This document shows, piece by piece, positions 37,327-46,222 of a stretch of 64,000 nucleotides of DNA; position 1 is the first letter of the stretch; each line of letters begins with the position of its first letter. The translations under genes and the position numbers were made by a program. The notes below the pieces were generated by a model. That model was not told the DNA's origin, did not search any database, and was given only the letters and a program-made list of their open reading frames with translations. The DNA is from Agrobacterium larrymoorei. GTDB taxonomy: Bacteria; Pseudomonadota; Alphaproteobacteria; Rhizobiales; Rhizobiaceae. Location: the NCBI RefSeq assembly GCF_030819275.1, contig NZ_JAUTBL010000002.1, forward strand, positions 1,180,501 to 1,244,500, in the 5' to 3' direction.

Positions 37327-38979
37327 ATGACAGATATGAACCGGACCGAAGAACAGCTTGCCGAACTGAACCAGCCTAGCCTCTGGTCCGGGATCAACGC
37401 CTATCGGTCCGATCCGCTCATCGTCGATCTGACCTCCAACCTATCACGCCCGCTTCGCGATGAGCTGGATCAGATCGGTCGCTACGTCACCTCTGCCGAA
37501 GCCCAGGAACTGGCGCGCATGGCAAACCGCAGCACGCCACAGCTGCACACCCACGGCCCGCGCGGCGAGCGTCTCGATCAGGTGGAGTTCCACCCGGCCT
37601 GGCATGCGCTGATGCGCCGCTCCATGTCGTCCGGACTGCACAGTGCGGCCTGGGAAAACTCCGCCGATACGCGTGGCAACGAGCATAAGGCACGCGCCAC
37701 GAAGTTCTATCTGACGGCGCAGCTTGAAGCGGGTCATCTCTGCCCGCTGACCATGACGCATGCCTCGGTGGCGGCGCTGATGGCATCGCCCCGCGTGCAG
37801 AACGAATGGGCGCCGAAAATCCTTTCGCGCAAATATGATTCCTCACAGAAACCTGCGATGCAGAAGACGGCCGTGACCGTCGGCATGGGCATGACCGAGA
37901 AGCAGGGTGGCACGGATGTGCGCGCCAACCGCACCACCGCAGAGCGGGTGGGCGAGGGCATCTATCGCCTCTCCGGTCACAAATGGTTTCTGTCGGCTCC
38001 GATGAGCGATGGCTTCGTTATGCTGGCGCAGATGGGCGACGGCATGGGATGCTTCCTCGTGCCGCGCTTTCTGGAAGACGGCTCGGCCAATGGCCTTCAT
38101 TTCCAGCGTCTGAAGGACAAACTCGGCAACCGCTCCAATGCGTCGGCTGAGGTCGAATTCAGCGATGCCTTCGGTTATCTGCTGGGCGAGCCCGGTGCCG
38201 GCATTCGCACCATTCTCGACATGGTGACGCTGACGCGACTCGACTGCGCACTGGCGTCCTCCGGGATGATGCGCGCGTCGCTGGCGGAAGCCGTGCATTT
38301 TGCCCGCGGTCGTTCGGTTTTCGGTAAGCCGCTCGTCAACCAGCCGGTGATGACGCGCGTGCTGGCGGACATGGCGCTGGATGTCGCTGCTGCGACCGCC
38401 TTGTCCTTCCGCTTAGCGACTGCCTTCGACAGCGCCCGCAGCAACCCGGCGGAAGCGGCTTACGCGCGCGTGATGACGCCGATCGTCAAATACTGGTGCT
38501 GCAAGATCGCGCCCGCCCTGATCTATGAGGCGATGGAAAGCCTGGGCGGCAATGGCTATGTCGAAGAGCGCCCGATCGCCCGTCACTATCGCGAAGCCCC
38601 GGTCAACGCCATCTGGGAAGGCTCCGGCAACGTCATGGCGCTTGACGTGCTGCGTGTGCTCCAGCGCGGGAAGGATCTGTTCGATCTCGTCTTCGAAATT
38701 CTTGAACGCGATCTCGGCCCTTCGGGCAAAAAGACCACGGATGTACTGCGCGCCGCGATTGCACTCTGCGAGCGTGACGAAGGCGCTGCCCGTCTGCTGG
38801 TAGAGCAGTTTGCTCTTGCCGCTGCTGCTGCCGAACTCTGCCGTATCGGGGCAGGGCGCATCGCCGATGCCTTCCTCGAAACGCGCCTGGCAGGCGGCTG
38901 GCGTCATACATACGGCATGCTCGATAGCCGCTTCGATCCCACCTACATCATCGATCTGCTTTACCCGCCGGTGTCGTGA
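37327..38979 (+). CDS. aidB: Acyl-CoA dehydrogenase family protein, AidB-like
   Basis: This 550-residue flavoprotein resembles AidB, an adaptive-response protein in E. coli that binds DNA and is thought to limit alkylation damage. It has the AidB N-terminal region with NQPSLWSGINAYRSDPLI, the FAD segment TVGMGMTEKQGGTDVRAN, SGHKWFLSAPMSD, and YEAMESLGGNGYVEE near the end. The usual ATG at 37327 has no clear ribosome site; ATG 37336 is an alternative. It stands divergent from pyrB and overlaps a GNAT gene downstream (TGATG). Confidence 0.9.
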   Translation: MTDMNRTEEQLAELNQPSLWSGINAYRSDPLIVDLTSNLSRPLRDELDQIGRYVTSAEAQELARMANRSTPQLHTHGPRGERLDQVEFHPAWHALMRRSMSSGLHSAAWENSADTRGNEHKARATKFYLTAQLEAGHLCPLTMTHASVAALMASPRVQNEWAPKILSRKYDSSQKPAMQKTAVTVGMGMTEKQGGTDVRANRTTAERVGEGIYRLSGHKWFLSAPMSDGFVMLAQMGDGMGCFLVPRFLEDGSANGLHFQRLKDKLGNRSNASAEVEFSDAFGYLLGEPGAGIRTILDMVTLTRLDCALASSGMMRASLAEAVHFARGRSVFGKPLVNQPVMTRVLADMALDVAAATALSFRLATAFDSARSNPAEAAYARVMTPIVKYWCCKIAPALIYEAMESLGGNGYVEERPIARHYREAPVNAIWEGSGNVMALDVLRVLQRGKDLFDLVFEILERDLGPSGKKTTDVLRAAIALCERDEGAARLLVEQFALAAAAAELCRIGAGRIADAFLETRLAGGWRHTYGMLDSRFDPTYIIDLLYPPVS

Positions 38980-39593
38980 TGCTCACCTTCCGCAAAGCCG
39001 TTCCGCAAGACGAAGAGGCGCTGTTTGCCATTTGCCTTGCAACGGGCGACGCGGGCAAGGATGCCTCGCATCTTTACGGCGACGACAAGATCGTCGGTAA
39101 TATCTATGCCGTTCCCTATCTCCATCTGTGTCCAGACAGCGCTTTCGTTGCCGAAGACGGGGAGGGCGTCTGCGGTTACATCGTCGGCGCCACTGATACC
39201 ACAGGTTATCAGGAAAAGCTCGAGCAGGCTTGGTGGCCGAAGCTGCGCGAGCTTTACCCTCTGGCGGAAGACACGGCTGAGCCTCTGCCCGAGGAACATC
39301 GCAAGCGCGTGGCCTTCATTCATCAGCCATCCCGCATGCCCGCCTCGGTACTTCAGAAGTACCCCGCCCATATCCACATGAACCTGTTGGAGCGAGCCCG
39401 CGGCACCGGTGGCGGTTCTCGGCTGTTGTCGATGTGGGTGGAAATGGCGCGGAGCAATGGCATCCCCGGCATCCATCTCGGCGCAAATCCTGAAAATCAC
39501 AATGGTATCGCCTTCTGGCAGGCGCGCGGTTTTTCGCCGCTTGCGGGGATGCCGGCTGGCACCGCGTGGTTCGGGATGTCGTTGGGTGCCTGA
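38979..39593 (+). CDS. GNAT family acetyltransferase (1)
   Basis: This 204-residue protein has the GNAT fold: an N-terminal strand (LTFRKAVPQDEEALFAICLATGD), a long insertion, the acetyl-CoA loop region ARGTGGGSRLLSMWVEMA, and HLGANPENHNGIAFWQARGF near the end. The insertion with EKLEQAWWPKLRELYP resembles the O-GlcNAcase-linked GNAT-type proteins. The ATG overlaps the aidB-like gene stop by one base, so it is translationally coupled. Substrate unknown. Confidence 0.85.
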   Translation: MLTFRKAVPQDEEALFAICLATGDAGKDASHLYGDDKIVGNIYAVPYLHLCPDSAFVAEDGEGVCGYIVGATDTTGYQEKLEQAWWPKLRELYPLAEDTAEPLPEEHRKRVAFIHQPSRMPASVLQKYPAHIHMNLLERARGTGGGSRLLSMWVEMARSNGIPGIHLGANPENHNGIAFWQARGFSPLAGMPAGTAWFGMSLGA

Positions 39594-39669
39594 CCCTGCG
39601 GAATAGCCATCCTTTCCACCATCCACAGGAAAGCTATGGCTGCTAGGCTCCGTCTCGATTGTCGCGTTG

Positions 39670-39685
39670 TTAACTCTTTGCTAAC
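39670..39685. promoter_or_regulatory. CtrA-like site, one mismatch
   Basis: TTAA (39670-39673), seven bases, CTAAC (39681-39685) match TTAA-N7-TTAAC except for one base. It lies 39 bases before the TetR gene, a place where CtrA could act as activator or repressor. Confidence 0.35.
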
Positions 39686-39724
39686 CGCGCATGATAGGTC
39701 ACCACACGGAGATTCGGAAAAGCC

Positions 39725-40375
39725 ATGCTCGCCATCGATGGCACTGCCGCCCTCATGTCGCCCGCGCCGGAAAAGCGCATCAAGGATCGCGCCGCCACGG
39801 AGAAGGCGATCTTCGCTGCGGCAAAATCCCTGCTGGCGGAAGAAGGCTTTCAGGGTTTCGGCATCAACGCCGTGGCGCGTCGCGCCGGTTGCGACAAGCA
39901 ACTGATCTATCGTTACTTCGGCGGCCTCGAAGGCTTGGTTTCAGCCATCGGCGAGGATCTGGCATCCTGGGTGCAGGAGCGCATTCCGCAAGATACAGGC
40001 GGTATGTTCCTGCTGACCTATGGTGACCTGATGGAGAGGCTGATGCTCTCCTATCTCGATGCGCTGCGCGCCGATCCGCTGGTCTGCAAGATCATCGCCT
40101 GGGAAGTGTCCGAGCAGACCCCGCAGGTGACGCAATTGGCAGACGCCCGTTCGAAAGCGCTGGCCAGGTGGATCGATCGCATGCGCGGTTCTCTCCAGCC
40201 ACCGAAGGGCGTAGACCCGGCCGTGATGAACGCCATGCTCTTTGCCTCCATCCAGCACCTTGTCATTGCCGGAACAACAAATGGCCAGTTTTCCGGCGTG
40301 TCGCTGAAAAGTGACAAGGATTGGGACAAGATCGCCACGGCGGTCAAGCGTGTCGTTCGAGCCCTCTACGGCTGA
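39725..40375 (+). CDS. TetR family transcriptional regulator
   Basis: This 216-residue protein has an N-terminal TetR helix-turn-helix (about residues 20-65: EKAIFAAAKSLLAEEGF ... INAVARRAGCDKQLIYRYFGG) and a helical ligand-binding C-terminal domain. The effector is unknown. The possible targets are the neighbouring aidB-GNAT genes or its own gene. A CtrA-like site lies in its leader. Confidence 0.9.
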   Translation: MLAIDGTAALMSPAPEKRIKDRAATEKAIFAAAKSLLAEEGFQGFGINAVARRAGCDKQLIYRYFGGLEGLVSAIGEDLASWVQERIPQDTGGMFLLTYGDLMERLMLSYLDALRADPLVCKIIAWEVSEQTPQVTQLADARSKALARWIDRMRGSLQPPKGVDPAVMNAMLFASIQHLVIAGTTNGQFSGVSLKSDKDWDKIATAVKRVVRALYG

Positions 40376-40532
40376 TCCATCGTTCCTTAGACGACTTTCA
40401 AACTGAAAGAAGGCGCGTTGCCTTGCCCGACGCGCGGCGCCTGTTCGGCCCTTTGTTATCCACATCCCAAGGTCCCGCGTTAACCATAAATGCAGGTTTC
40501 ATTTGCTCCGCGTTAACCTTGAGTTCATGGTG

Positions 40533-40548
40533 TTAACGATTTGTTAAC
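40533..40548. promoter_or_regulatory. CtrA binding site
   Basis: TTAA (40533-40536), seven bases (CGATTTG), TTAAC (40544-40548) are a perfect match to TTAA-N7-TTAAC. A further TTAAC lies upstream near 40514. It is 34 bases before the GTG of the small membrane gene and suggests cell-cycle control of that gene pair. Confidence 0.65.
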
Positions 40549-40581
40549 CATGAATTCCGAGCTGGATGAGAAGGAAGCGAT

Positions 40582-40758
40582 GTGAGCCGCTGGATACCTT
40601 TGAGCGTCATGATGACGTTTTTCGCCCTGCTACCACTCGATCTCAATGCCCCGACACTGAACCTGTGCATCATGGCGTTGCTGCGCTGGGGCGTCATCGC
40701 CGTTCTGCCTGACGACCAGATGGCTGGAACGACCTTGGCCGGGGAGCGAATGGCATGA
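40582..40758 (+). CDS. 58-residue small membrane protein
   Basis: A GTG start at 40582 follows AAGGAAG (40571-40577). The product of 58 residues begins MSRWIPLSVMMTFFALLPLD and has a second hydrophobic stretch (CIMALLRWGVIAVLP), so it is probably a small membrane protein. Its TGA overlaps the ATG of the DUF6105 gene (ATGA), which indicates coupled translation. A perfect CtrA site is upstream. I recognise no family. Confidence 0.65.
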   Translation: MSRWIPLSVMMTFFALLPLDLNAPTLNLCIMALLRWGVIAVLPDDQMAGTTLAGERMA

Positions 40759-41081
40759 AGTGGTTTTTGATAATGTGGGCGGGCCCCGTGCTGCTGCTCA
40801 GCAGTTGGTATGGCTTGTCTTATTACGATATGAGCTTCGGCTTTTTTATGCTGACGCGGCAGGCGCATGATCTGGTTTTCCAGATCTATGGAAATGTGCT
40901 AGGGATTCCACCGGAGACGATCCCGCCGCTCGTGGCCCGCGCGATCGTTGTCGACAGCCTGATTGTCTTTGCGATCATCGGCATTCGCAAGCGCAAGGCG
41001 ATTGCCGCATGGTGGCGCGCGCGTCAGCCGTCCGTCGACGCATCTCTGGCAAGCATCGAGAGCCGATCCAAGGCACCCTGA
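40755..41081 (+). CDS. DUF6105-like membrane protein
   Basis: This 108-residue protein has a first helix ([20 protein letters not shown]), a middle region with [23 protein letters not shown], a second helix ([15 protein letters not shown]) and a basic tail. It fits, from memory, the DUF6105 family of Rhizobiaceae. It is coupled to the 58-residue gene and likely CtrA controlled. Its last 58 bases overlap the 3' end of ruvX on the opposite strand. Confidence 0.75.
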   Translation: MKWFLIMWAGPVLLLSSWYGLSYYDMSFGFFMLTRQAHDLVFQIYGNVLGIPPETIPPLVARAIVVDSLIVFAIIGIRKRKAIAAWWRARQPSVDASLASIESRSKAP

Positions 41082-41512
41082 AGGATGAAGCTGGCTGCGG
41101 CGGAATCGATCCGCTCGGCGCGCTTTGCCCGCGACACGTCCATTTCCAGAAGCGCTCTTTCGGCCGCCACGGTGGAGAGCCTTTCATCCCAGAAGATAAA
41201 GGGGATATCGGTCTTCTCGCTCATCGAGCGGACGAAGGCACGCGTCGCCTGAACGCGCGGCCCGGCAGAGCCGTCCATATTCATCGGCAGGCCGATGACG
41301 AAGGCGGCGACCCTTTCCTTCGCGGCGAAATCCAGAAGCAGCGCTGCATCCTGGGTGAACTTGATCCGCTTGAGCACCGGGCGAGGGGTGGCAAAGCGCC
41401 GCGATAGGTCCGACATGGCAAGACCGATCGTCTTTGTGCCGAGATCGAGACCGGCGATCGCCTGTCCCGGCCCCAAGGTCTCAGCCAGTTCTTCTATCGT
41501 CAGCGTTGCCAT
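41024..41512 (-). CDS. ruvX: Holliday junction resolvase-like protein RuvX/YqgF
   Basis: This RNase H-fold protein, also called YqgF, is linked to 16S rRNA 5'-end processing and Holliday junction resolution. The 162-residue product has the acidic motif [15 protein letters not shown] near residue 20, [15 protein letters not shown], and FWDERLST. It runs convergent to, and overlaps, the DUF6105-like gene by 58 bases. Length is typical. Confidence 0.93.
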   Translation of the reverse strand: MATLTIEELAETLGPGQAIAGLDLGTKTIGLAMSDLSRRFATPRPVLKRIKFTQDAALLLDFAAKERVAAFVIGLPMNMDGSAGPRVQATRAFVRSMSEKTDIPFIFWDERLSTVAAERALLEMDVSRAKRAERIDSAAASFILQGALDRLSMLARDASTDG

Positions 41513-41521
41513 GCCCTACCT

Positions 41522-41824
41522 TTATCTCTTGCGGACGAATTCCGTGCGCAGCACCAAGCCCTTGACCGCATCGCTCTTGCAATCGATTTCTTCTGGATTG
41601 TCGGTGAGGCGGATCGACTTGATCACGGTTCCCTGCTTTAGCGTGGTGCTGGTTCCCTTGACCTTCAAGTCCTTGATCAGCGTGACGGAATCACCATCTG
41701 CCAGCAAATTGCCAGCGGCATCGCGAACCTCATTCGCCTTGGCTGCCGCCGCCGCGATTTCCGATGCGGGGCGCCATTCGCCGCTCACCTCGTCATATAC
41801 ATAGTCGTCATTATCAGCGGCCAT
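41522..41824 (-). CDS. PhnA/YjdM domain protein
   Basis: This 100-residue protein ends in the PhnA domain (GNLLADGDSVTLIKDLKVKGTS ... TVIKSIRLTD), an SH3-like fold. The N-terminal zinc ribbon of longer YjdM proteins is absent. Despite the name, PhnA-type proteins are not shown to act in phosphonate use. The start at ATG 41824 (MAADNDDYVYDEVSGEW) is chosen over an unconserved extension. Confidence 0.88.
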   Translation of the reverse strand: MAADNDDYVYDEVSGEWRPASEIAAAAAKANEVRDAAGNLLADGDSVTLIKDLKVKGTSTTLKQGTVIKSIRLTDNPEEIDCKSDAVKGLVLRTEFVRKR

Positions 41825-41904
41825 CTTATCGCTCCAAAGTAAGGTTTTGGGTGTTATGGCCCGTCCTATCTCATAGTATGACCAGAACACAAAGGAGAAC
41901 TTAG

Positions 41905-42609
41905 ATGAAAATCACCTGGCTCGGCCATTCCGCTTTCCGCCTCGAAACAGGACATGCAAAGATCCTGATCGATCCGTTTTTCACCGGAAATCCAGGCTTT
42001 GCCGGACAGGACGCCAAGGATGCGGCAAGCGGCATCACCCATATTCTCCTAACGCACGGCCATGGCGACCATGTGGGTGATACGGTTCGGCTCGCCGCAG
42101 AGACCGGTGCAACGGTGCTCGCAAACGCCGATCTTGCAGCATGGCTCGGCTCCAAGGGTGTTCAGAAGCTGGAGATGGGCAATACGGGCGGAACGGTCGG
42201 TTTCGACGGTTTCTCAGCCACCTTCACCAATGCGCTGCACTCCTCTGCGCAGATCACCGAAGACGGCGTGTCGCACTCGCTTGGCAATGCCAATGGCCTG
42301 ATGCTGCACTTCGAGGATGGCCCGACGGTCTATCACCTGGGCGACACGGACATCTTTTCCGATATGGCGCTGATCAACGAGTTACACGAGCCGGATGTCG
42401 GCCTTGTTCCCGTCGGCGACCGCTTCACGATGGGTGGCGCGGTGGCCGCTCTTGCCTGCCAGCGCTTCTTCAAGTTCCGCCACGCCATTCCCTGCCATTA
42501 CGGCTCATTCCCGATCGTCGACCAGACTGCCGACAAGTTCGTCTCGGGCATGGACGGGTCGGAGACACGGGTGGACGTGCCGAAGGTTGGTCAAGTCCTG
42601 ACATTCTGA
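41905..42609 (+). CDS. Metal-dependent hydrolase, UPF0173 family
   Basis: This 234-residue protein has the metallo-beta-lactamase fold. It begins [16 protein letters not shown] and has the zinc motif [10 protein letters not shown], the metal aspartate in YHLGDTDIF, and the late histidine in CHYGSFP. The family is widespread and its substrate is unknown. It is divergent from the PhnA gene and read toward gatC. Confidence 0.92.
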   Translation: MKITWLGHSAFRLETGHAKILIDPFFTGNPGFAGQDAKDAASGITHILLTHGHGDHVGDTVRLAAETGATVLANADLAAWLGSKGVQKLEMGNTGGTVGFDGFSATFTNALHSSAQITEDGVSHSLGNANGLMLHFEDGPTVYHLGDTDIFSDMALINELHEPDVGLVPVGDRFTMGGAVAALACQRFFKFRHAIPCHYGSFPIVDQTADKFVSGMDGSETRVDVPKVGQVLTF

Positions 42610-42734
42610 TGACCCGGCATCGGCGTGTCCTGGCCCAAAACTGCGCCGCAGAGGGCCACGACACGCTTTCTACCGTTGCGAAGGACGGACATGGTCATTA
42701 TAGCGGGTAGAAAATTCTTGACCGGAGTAGAACC

Positions 42735-43022
42735 ATGTCCGTCGATCTTGCCACCGTGAAGCGCGTCGCGCGCCTGTCCCGTATTGCCGTTAGCGAAGAC
42801 GAAGCCAACACCATGCTTGGCCAGTTGAACGGCATTCTCGGCTTCGTGGAGCAACTCTCGGAAGTGAATGTGGATGGCGTAGAGCCGATGACTTCTGTCA
42901 CGCCGGTTGCGATGAAGAAGCGCCCTGACGTGGTGACGGATGGCGACAAGGCCGATGACATCGTTGCCAATGCGCCCGCCACCGACCGCAATTTCTTCAT
43001 GGTCCCGAAGGTGGTCGAGTAA
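42735..43022 (+). CDS. gatC: Aspartyl/glutamyl-tRNA amidotransferase subunit C
   Basis: This small subunit stabilises the GatCAB complex, which turns Asp-tRNA-Asn and Glu-tRNA-Gln into the amide forms. The 95-residue product begins [24 protein letters not shown] and has [20 protein letters not shown], typical of GatC. It is followed by gatA after 57 bases; gatB is 2.6 kb downstream and separated by other genes. Confidence 0.95.
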   Translation: MSVDLATVKRVARLSRIAVSEDEANTMLGQLNGILGFVEQLSEVNVDGVEPMTSVTPVAMKKRPDVVTDGDKADDIVANAPATDRNFFMVPKVVE

Positions 43023-43079
43023 GCGGTTCCCGTTTGCTCCCACGTTGAAAATTCAAAAGTTTCGAAAGCTGTTTCCGAT

Positions 43080-44561
43080 ATGACCGAACTGACCAGCCTC
43101 ACCATTGCCGAAGCGCGTGACAGACTGAAGGCCAAGGAATTCTCCGCCGTCGAACTGACGGATGCCTATCTGACCGCCATCGACGCCGCCAACGATAAGC
43201 TGAATACCTATGTCGTGACGACGCATGACAAGGCGCGTGATATGGCAAAGGCCTCCGATCAGAAGCTGGCCGCTGGTAATGGCGGTGCGCTCGAAGGTAT
43301 TCCGCTTGGTGTGAAGGATCTGTTCGCCACCCGCGACATTCACACCCAGGCCTGCTCGCATGTGCTGGACGGCTTCAAGCCGAAATACGAATCCACGGTG
43401 ACTCAGAACCTGTGGGATGACGGCGCAGTCCTTCTCGGCAAGCTCAACATGGACGAATTCGCCATGGGCTCGTCGAACGAGAGCTCTTATTACGGCCCTG
43501 TCGTAAACCCCTGGCGCGCTCAGGGTTCTGACAAGAATCTCGTTCCCGGCGGTTCGTCCGGTGGTTCGGCCGCAGCCGTCGCGGCGCATCTTTGCGCCGG
43601 CGCTACCGCAACCGATACTGGCGGCTCCATCCGCCAGCCCGCAGCCTTCACCGGCACCGTCGGCATCAAGCCGACCTATGGCCGCTGCTCGCGCTGGGGC
43701 ATCGTCGCTTACGCGTCCTCGCTCGATCAAGCTGGCCCGATTGCGCGCGACGTTCGCGATGCGGCAATCCTGCTGAAGTCCATGGCCAGCGTCGATGCCA
43801 AGGACACGACCTCCGTTGATCTACCGGTGCCGGATTATGAGAAGGCCATCGGCCAGTCGCTGAAGGGACTCAAGATCGGCATTCCGAAGGAGTATCGCGT
43901 CGACGGCATGCCGGAAGAGATCGAAAAGCTCTGGGCTCAGGGCGTTGCCTGGCTAAAGGATGCCGGTGCCGAGGTTGTCGATATCTCTCTGCCGCACACC
44001 AAATACGCACTGCCGGCCTATTACATCGTGGCACCCGCCGAAGCATCGTCCAATCTCGCCCGCTATGACGGCGTTCGCTATGGCCTTCGCGTCGATGGCA
44101 AGGACATTGCCGACATGTACGAGAAGAGCCGCGCTGCTGGTTTCGGCTCGGAAGTGAAGCGCCGTATCATGGTGGGAACCTATGTTCTGTCTGCCGGCTA
44201 TTACGATGCCTATTACCTGAAGGCGCAAAAGGTCCGCACGCTGATCAAGCGCGACTTCGAGAACGTCTTCCACGAAGGCGTCGACGCTGTTCTCGCGCCG
44301 ATCACGCCATCCTCCGCTTTCGAGATCGGAGACAAGGAACTGGCTTCCGATCCGGTCAAGATGTACCTGCAGGACGTCTTCACCATCACCGTCAACATGG
44401 CGGGCTTGCCAGGTCTTTCCGTTCCGGCTGGCCTTGACGGCAAGGGCCTTCCACTCGGCCTTCAGCTGATTGGCAAGCCTTTCGAGGAAGAAACGCTGTT
44501 CAAGACGGCGCATGCCATCGAGCAAGCCGCGGGCAAGTTCACGCCCGCCAAGTGGTGGTAA
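43080..44561 (+). CDS. gatA: Aspartyl/glutamyl-tRNA amidotransferase subunit A
   Basis: This is the glutaminase subunit of GatCAB and an amidase-family enzyme. The 493-residue product has the Ser-cisSer-Lys elements: the lysine in [12 protein letters not shown], the glycine/serine stretch [17 protein letters not shown] and the serine in [11 protein letters not shown]. Length and motifs are complete. The last codons overlap a possible GTG start of a GNAT gene. Confidence 0.96.
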   Translation: MTELTSLTIAEARDRLKAKEFSAVELTDAYLTAIDAANDKLNTYVVTTHDKARDMAKASDQKLAAGNGGALEGIPLGVKDLFATRDIHTQACSHVLDGFKPKYESTVTQNLWDDGAVLLGKLNMDEFAMGSSNESSYYGPVVNPWRAQGSDKNLVPGGSSGGSAAAVAAHLCAGATATDTGGSIRQPAAFTGTVGIKPTYGRCSRWGIVAYASSLDQAGPIARDVRDAAILLKSMASVDAKDTTSVDLPVPDYEKAIGQSLKGLKIGIPKEYRVDGMPEEIEKLWAQGVAWLKDAGAEVVDISLPHTKYALPAYYIVAPAEASSNLARYDGVRYGLRVDGKDIADMYEKSRAAGFGSEVKRRIMVGTYVLSAGYYDAYYLKAQKVRTLIKRDFENVFHEGVDAVLAPITPSSAFEIGDKELASDPVKMYLQDVFTITVNMAGLPGLSVPAGLDGKGLPLGLQLIGKPFEEETLFKTAHAIEQAAGKFTPAKWW

Positions 44562-45043
44562 GCGGCCTGATCATTCGTGCCATGACCGAGGCCGATCGCG
44601 ATGCGGTCGGCCTCGTTGGTATTCGCGCCTGGCGATCGAGCAGTGCATTTGAAGATACCTATCTCGATCCCGTTGTAATCGACCGGGTGCGCGGCGAGTT
44701 TGAAGTCTTCGCCAGAGAGACCAACTGCGATGTCGTCGTTGCAGAGATTGACGGCATGATTGTCGGTTGGGGTGCGCGCGCTGGAGAGCCGGACTACATT
44801 TCCGATATCTGGATCGATCCTGAACACCAGGGCAAGGGCATCGGTCGAGTCTTGGTTGGGCATTTTCTGGATGAGATGTGCAGCGCCCATATTCAGACAG
44901 CCAAGATCGCCACCCATGCCAAGAACATCAACGCCATCCGCGCCTATGAACGTTGCGGCTTTCGCGTGGTGTGGCAGGGCACGCAATGGTCGGAGAGCAT
45001 GAAGGTGGAACTTCAGAAGGTACGGCTGGAAAAGCCCCTCTGA
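44552..45043 (+). CDS. GNAT family acetyltransferase (2)
   Basis: This 163-residue GNAT has the first strand [22 protein letters not shown], the acetyl-CoA loop [19 protein letters not shown] and the last helix [11 protein letters not shown]. The start is uncertain: GTG 44552 or 44555, inside the end of gatA, includes the whole first strand, while ATG 44582 would cut it. It resembles GNAT 3 at 46223 (shared [23 protein letters not shown]), suggesting a paralogous pair around gatA-gatB. Confidence 0.82.
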   Translation: MVVSGLIIRAMTEADRDAVGLVGIRAWRSSSAFEDTYLDPVVIDRVRGEFEVFARETNCDVVVAEIDGMIVGWGARAGEPDYISDIWIDPEHQGKGIGRVLVGHFLDEMCSAHIQTAKIATHAKNINAIRAYERCGFRVVWQGTQWSESMKVELQKVRLEKPL

Positions 45044-45060
45044 AGAACAAGCCTGTTTAT

Positions 45061-45103
45061 CCCGTGATCCTCTGTTATGCTTCAGGCACACAATCACGGG
45101 AGG
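45061..45103 (+). promoter_or_regulatory. Inverted repeat covering the SRPBCC ribosome site
   Basis: CCCGTGAT (45061-45068) and ATCACGGG (45093-45100) are perfect arms 24 bases apart. The right arm runs into the ribosome binding site GGGAGG (45098-45103), six bases before the ATG at 45109. Folding would hide the site, so this may be a translation switch or an operator. Confidence 0.45.
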
Positions 45104-45108
45104 CCACG

Positions 45109-45579
45109 ATGACATCTGAAACCGCAAGGCATGAACTCATTCTGATGCGCGAGATCGACGCGCCGCCGGAGAAGATTTTTCGCGCCTGGACTGATCCGGA
45201 ACTGTTGAAACAATGGTTTTGTCCTAAGCCTTGGGGCGTGTCTCACGCTGAACTTGACGTTCGTGCAGGGGGCTCAAGCATCATCGTCATGAAGGGACCG
45301 AACGGCGAAGAGGTTGAAAACCGCGGCGTTTACCTGGAAGTCGTGCCGAATAAGAAGATCGTTTTCACCGACGCTTTCAAGTCCGCCTGGGTACCATCGG
45401 ATAAGCCCTTCATGACGGGCATTGTCCTTCTTGAACCGTTTGGCGATGGCCGCACCAAGTACACGGCCATGGCACGGCACTGGACGGAAGAAGACAAGCA
45501 GACGCATGAGGCCATGGGCTTTCATGAAGGCTGGGGCGCTGCCGCAGATCAACTGGAAGCGCTGGTTGCGACCATCTAG
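45109..45579 (+). CDS. SRPBCC/AHSA1-type protein
   Basis: This 156-residue protein has the START-like ligand-binding fold seen in AHSA1 proteins: it begins HELILMREIDAPPEKIFRAWTDPELLKQWF and ends with THEAMGFHEGWGAAADQLEALV. Such proteins bind small hydrophobic ligands or act with ArsR regulators; no specific substrate can be given. ATG 45109 is chosen by its strong site and the family start. It follows the GNAT gene after 65 bases containing the inverted repeat. Confidence 0.9.
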   Translation: MTSETARHELILMREIDAPPEKIFRAWTDPELLKQWFCPKPWGVSHAELDVRAGGSSIIVMKGPNGEEVENRGVYLEVVPNKKIVFTDAFKSAWVPSDKPFMTGIVLLEPFGDGRTKYTAMARHWTEEDKQTHEAMGFHEGWGAAADQLEALVATI

Positions 45580-45680
45580 CAGGTTTGCTGAGGCATCCGA
45601 AGCCAAGCTGCCTGTCGTCCAGCGCATGACGACGCAAGGCTTTGATAGGAGCGGCGGGTGCCTGACCGCCGCCCCTGTTC

Positions 45681-45938
45681 TCAGCGATTGTTGAGTTCGC
45701 CTCTCACCAGTTCCAGCCCACGCGTGGTAATGCGATAAGGCTGGCTTCTGGAGGACGAGATTGCTCTTTTGCTCTTCAGTTTGCGGAAGGTGATGAGATC
45801 GAGCCCGCTGAAAACCCAGCCGTCGCGCGTGTAAAGCACGGCTTTCTCGATCTTGCGGTTCTCGTCTCGTATCAGTTCAATTATGCCACCCTGCGCAAGC
45901 AGGTGGAGGATGCGCTGTTCTGCGCGGGAAATGTCCAT
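45681..45938 (-). CDS. yjhX: YjhX family protein (UPF0386)
   Basis: This 85-residue protein begins MDISRAEQRILHLLAQGG and has YTRDGWVFSGLDLITFRKLK and SQPYRITTRGLELVRGEL. It matches the YjhX family, a winged-helix-like protein. In E. coli YjhX is described as the toxin of a pair with the GNAT protein YjhQ. A GNAT gene lies divergently 285 bases away here, but YjhX homologues are often solitary in alphaproteobacteria. ATG 45938 fits the family start. Confidence 0.88.
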   Translation of the reverse strand: MDISRAEQRILHLLAQGGIIELIRDENRKIEKAVLYTRDGWVFSGLDLITFRKLKSKRAISSSRSQPYRITTRGLELVRGELNNR

Positions 45939-46222
45939 GGTTTGGAATCCGGCTTGCGTCCAGATGGACGCGTGAAAACAAACCCGGGTGCCATTGGCAT
46001 CCGGCTCGGTTTCAACATGGCCCGGCACGCAAGAGACTTGCGGGCAGGGCCTTTACCGGGACTCCGACTGAGAGAACATCAAAACTCCAAAGTTTGTCGT
46101 TCCTGATTAAGAGCTTGCTGCCTTTCAGTCAAGAATCCGCCGAATCCACGCGGTCATTCCCGATGCCACTGGAAGAATCGCGGGGCCGATGCTTTATCTC
46201 GTCGGGCCATAGGGACCAGAAC

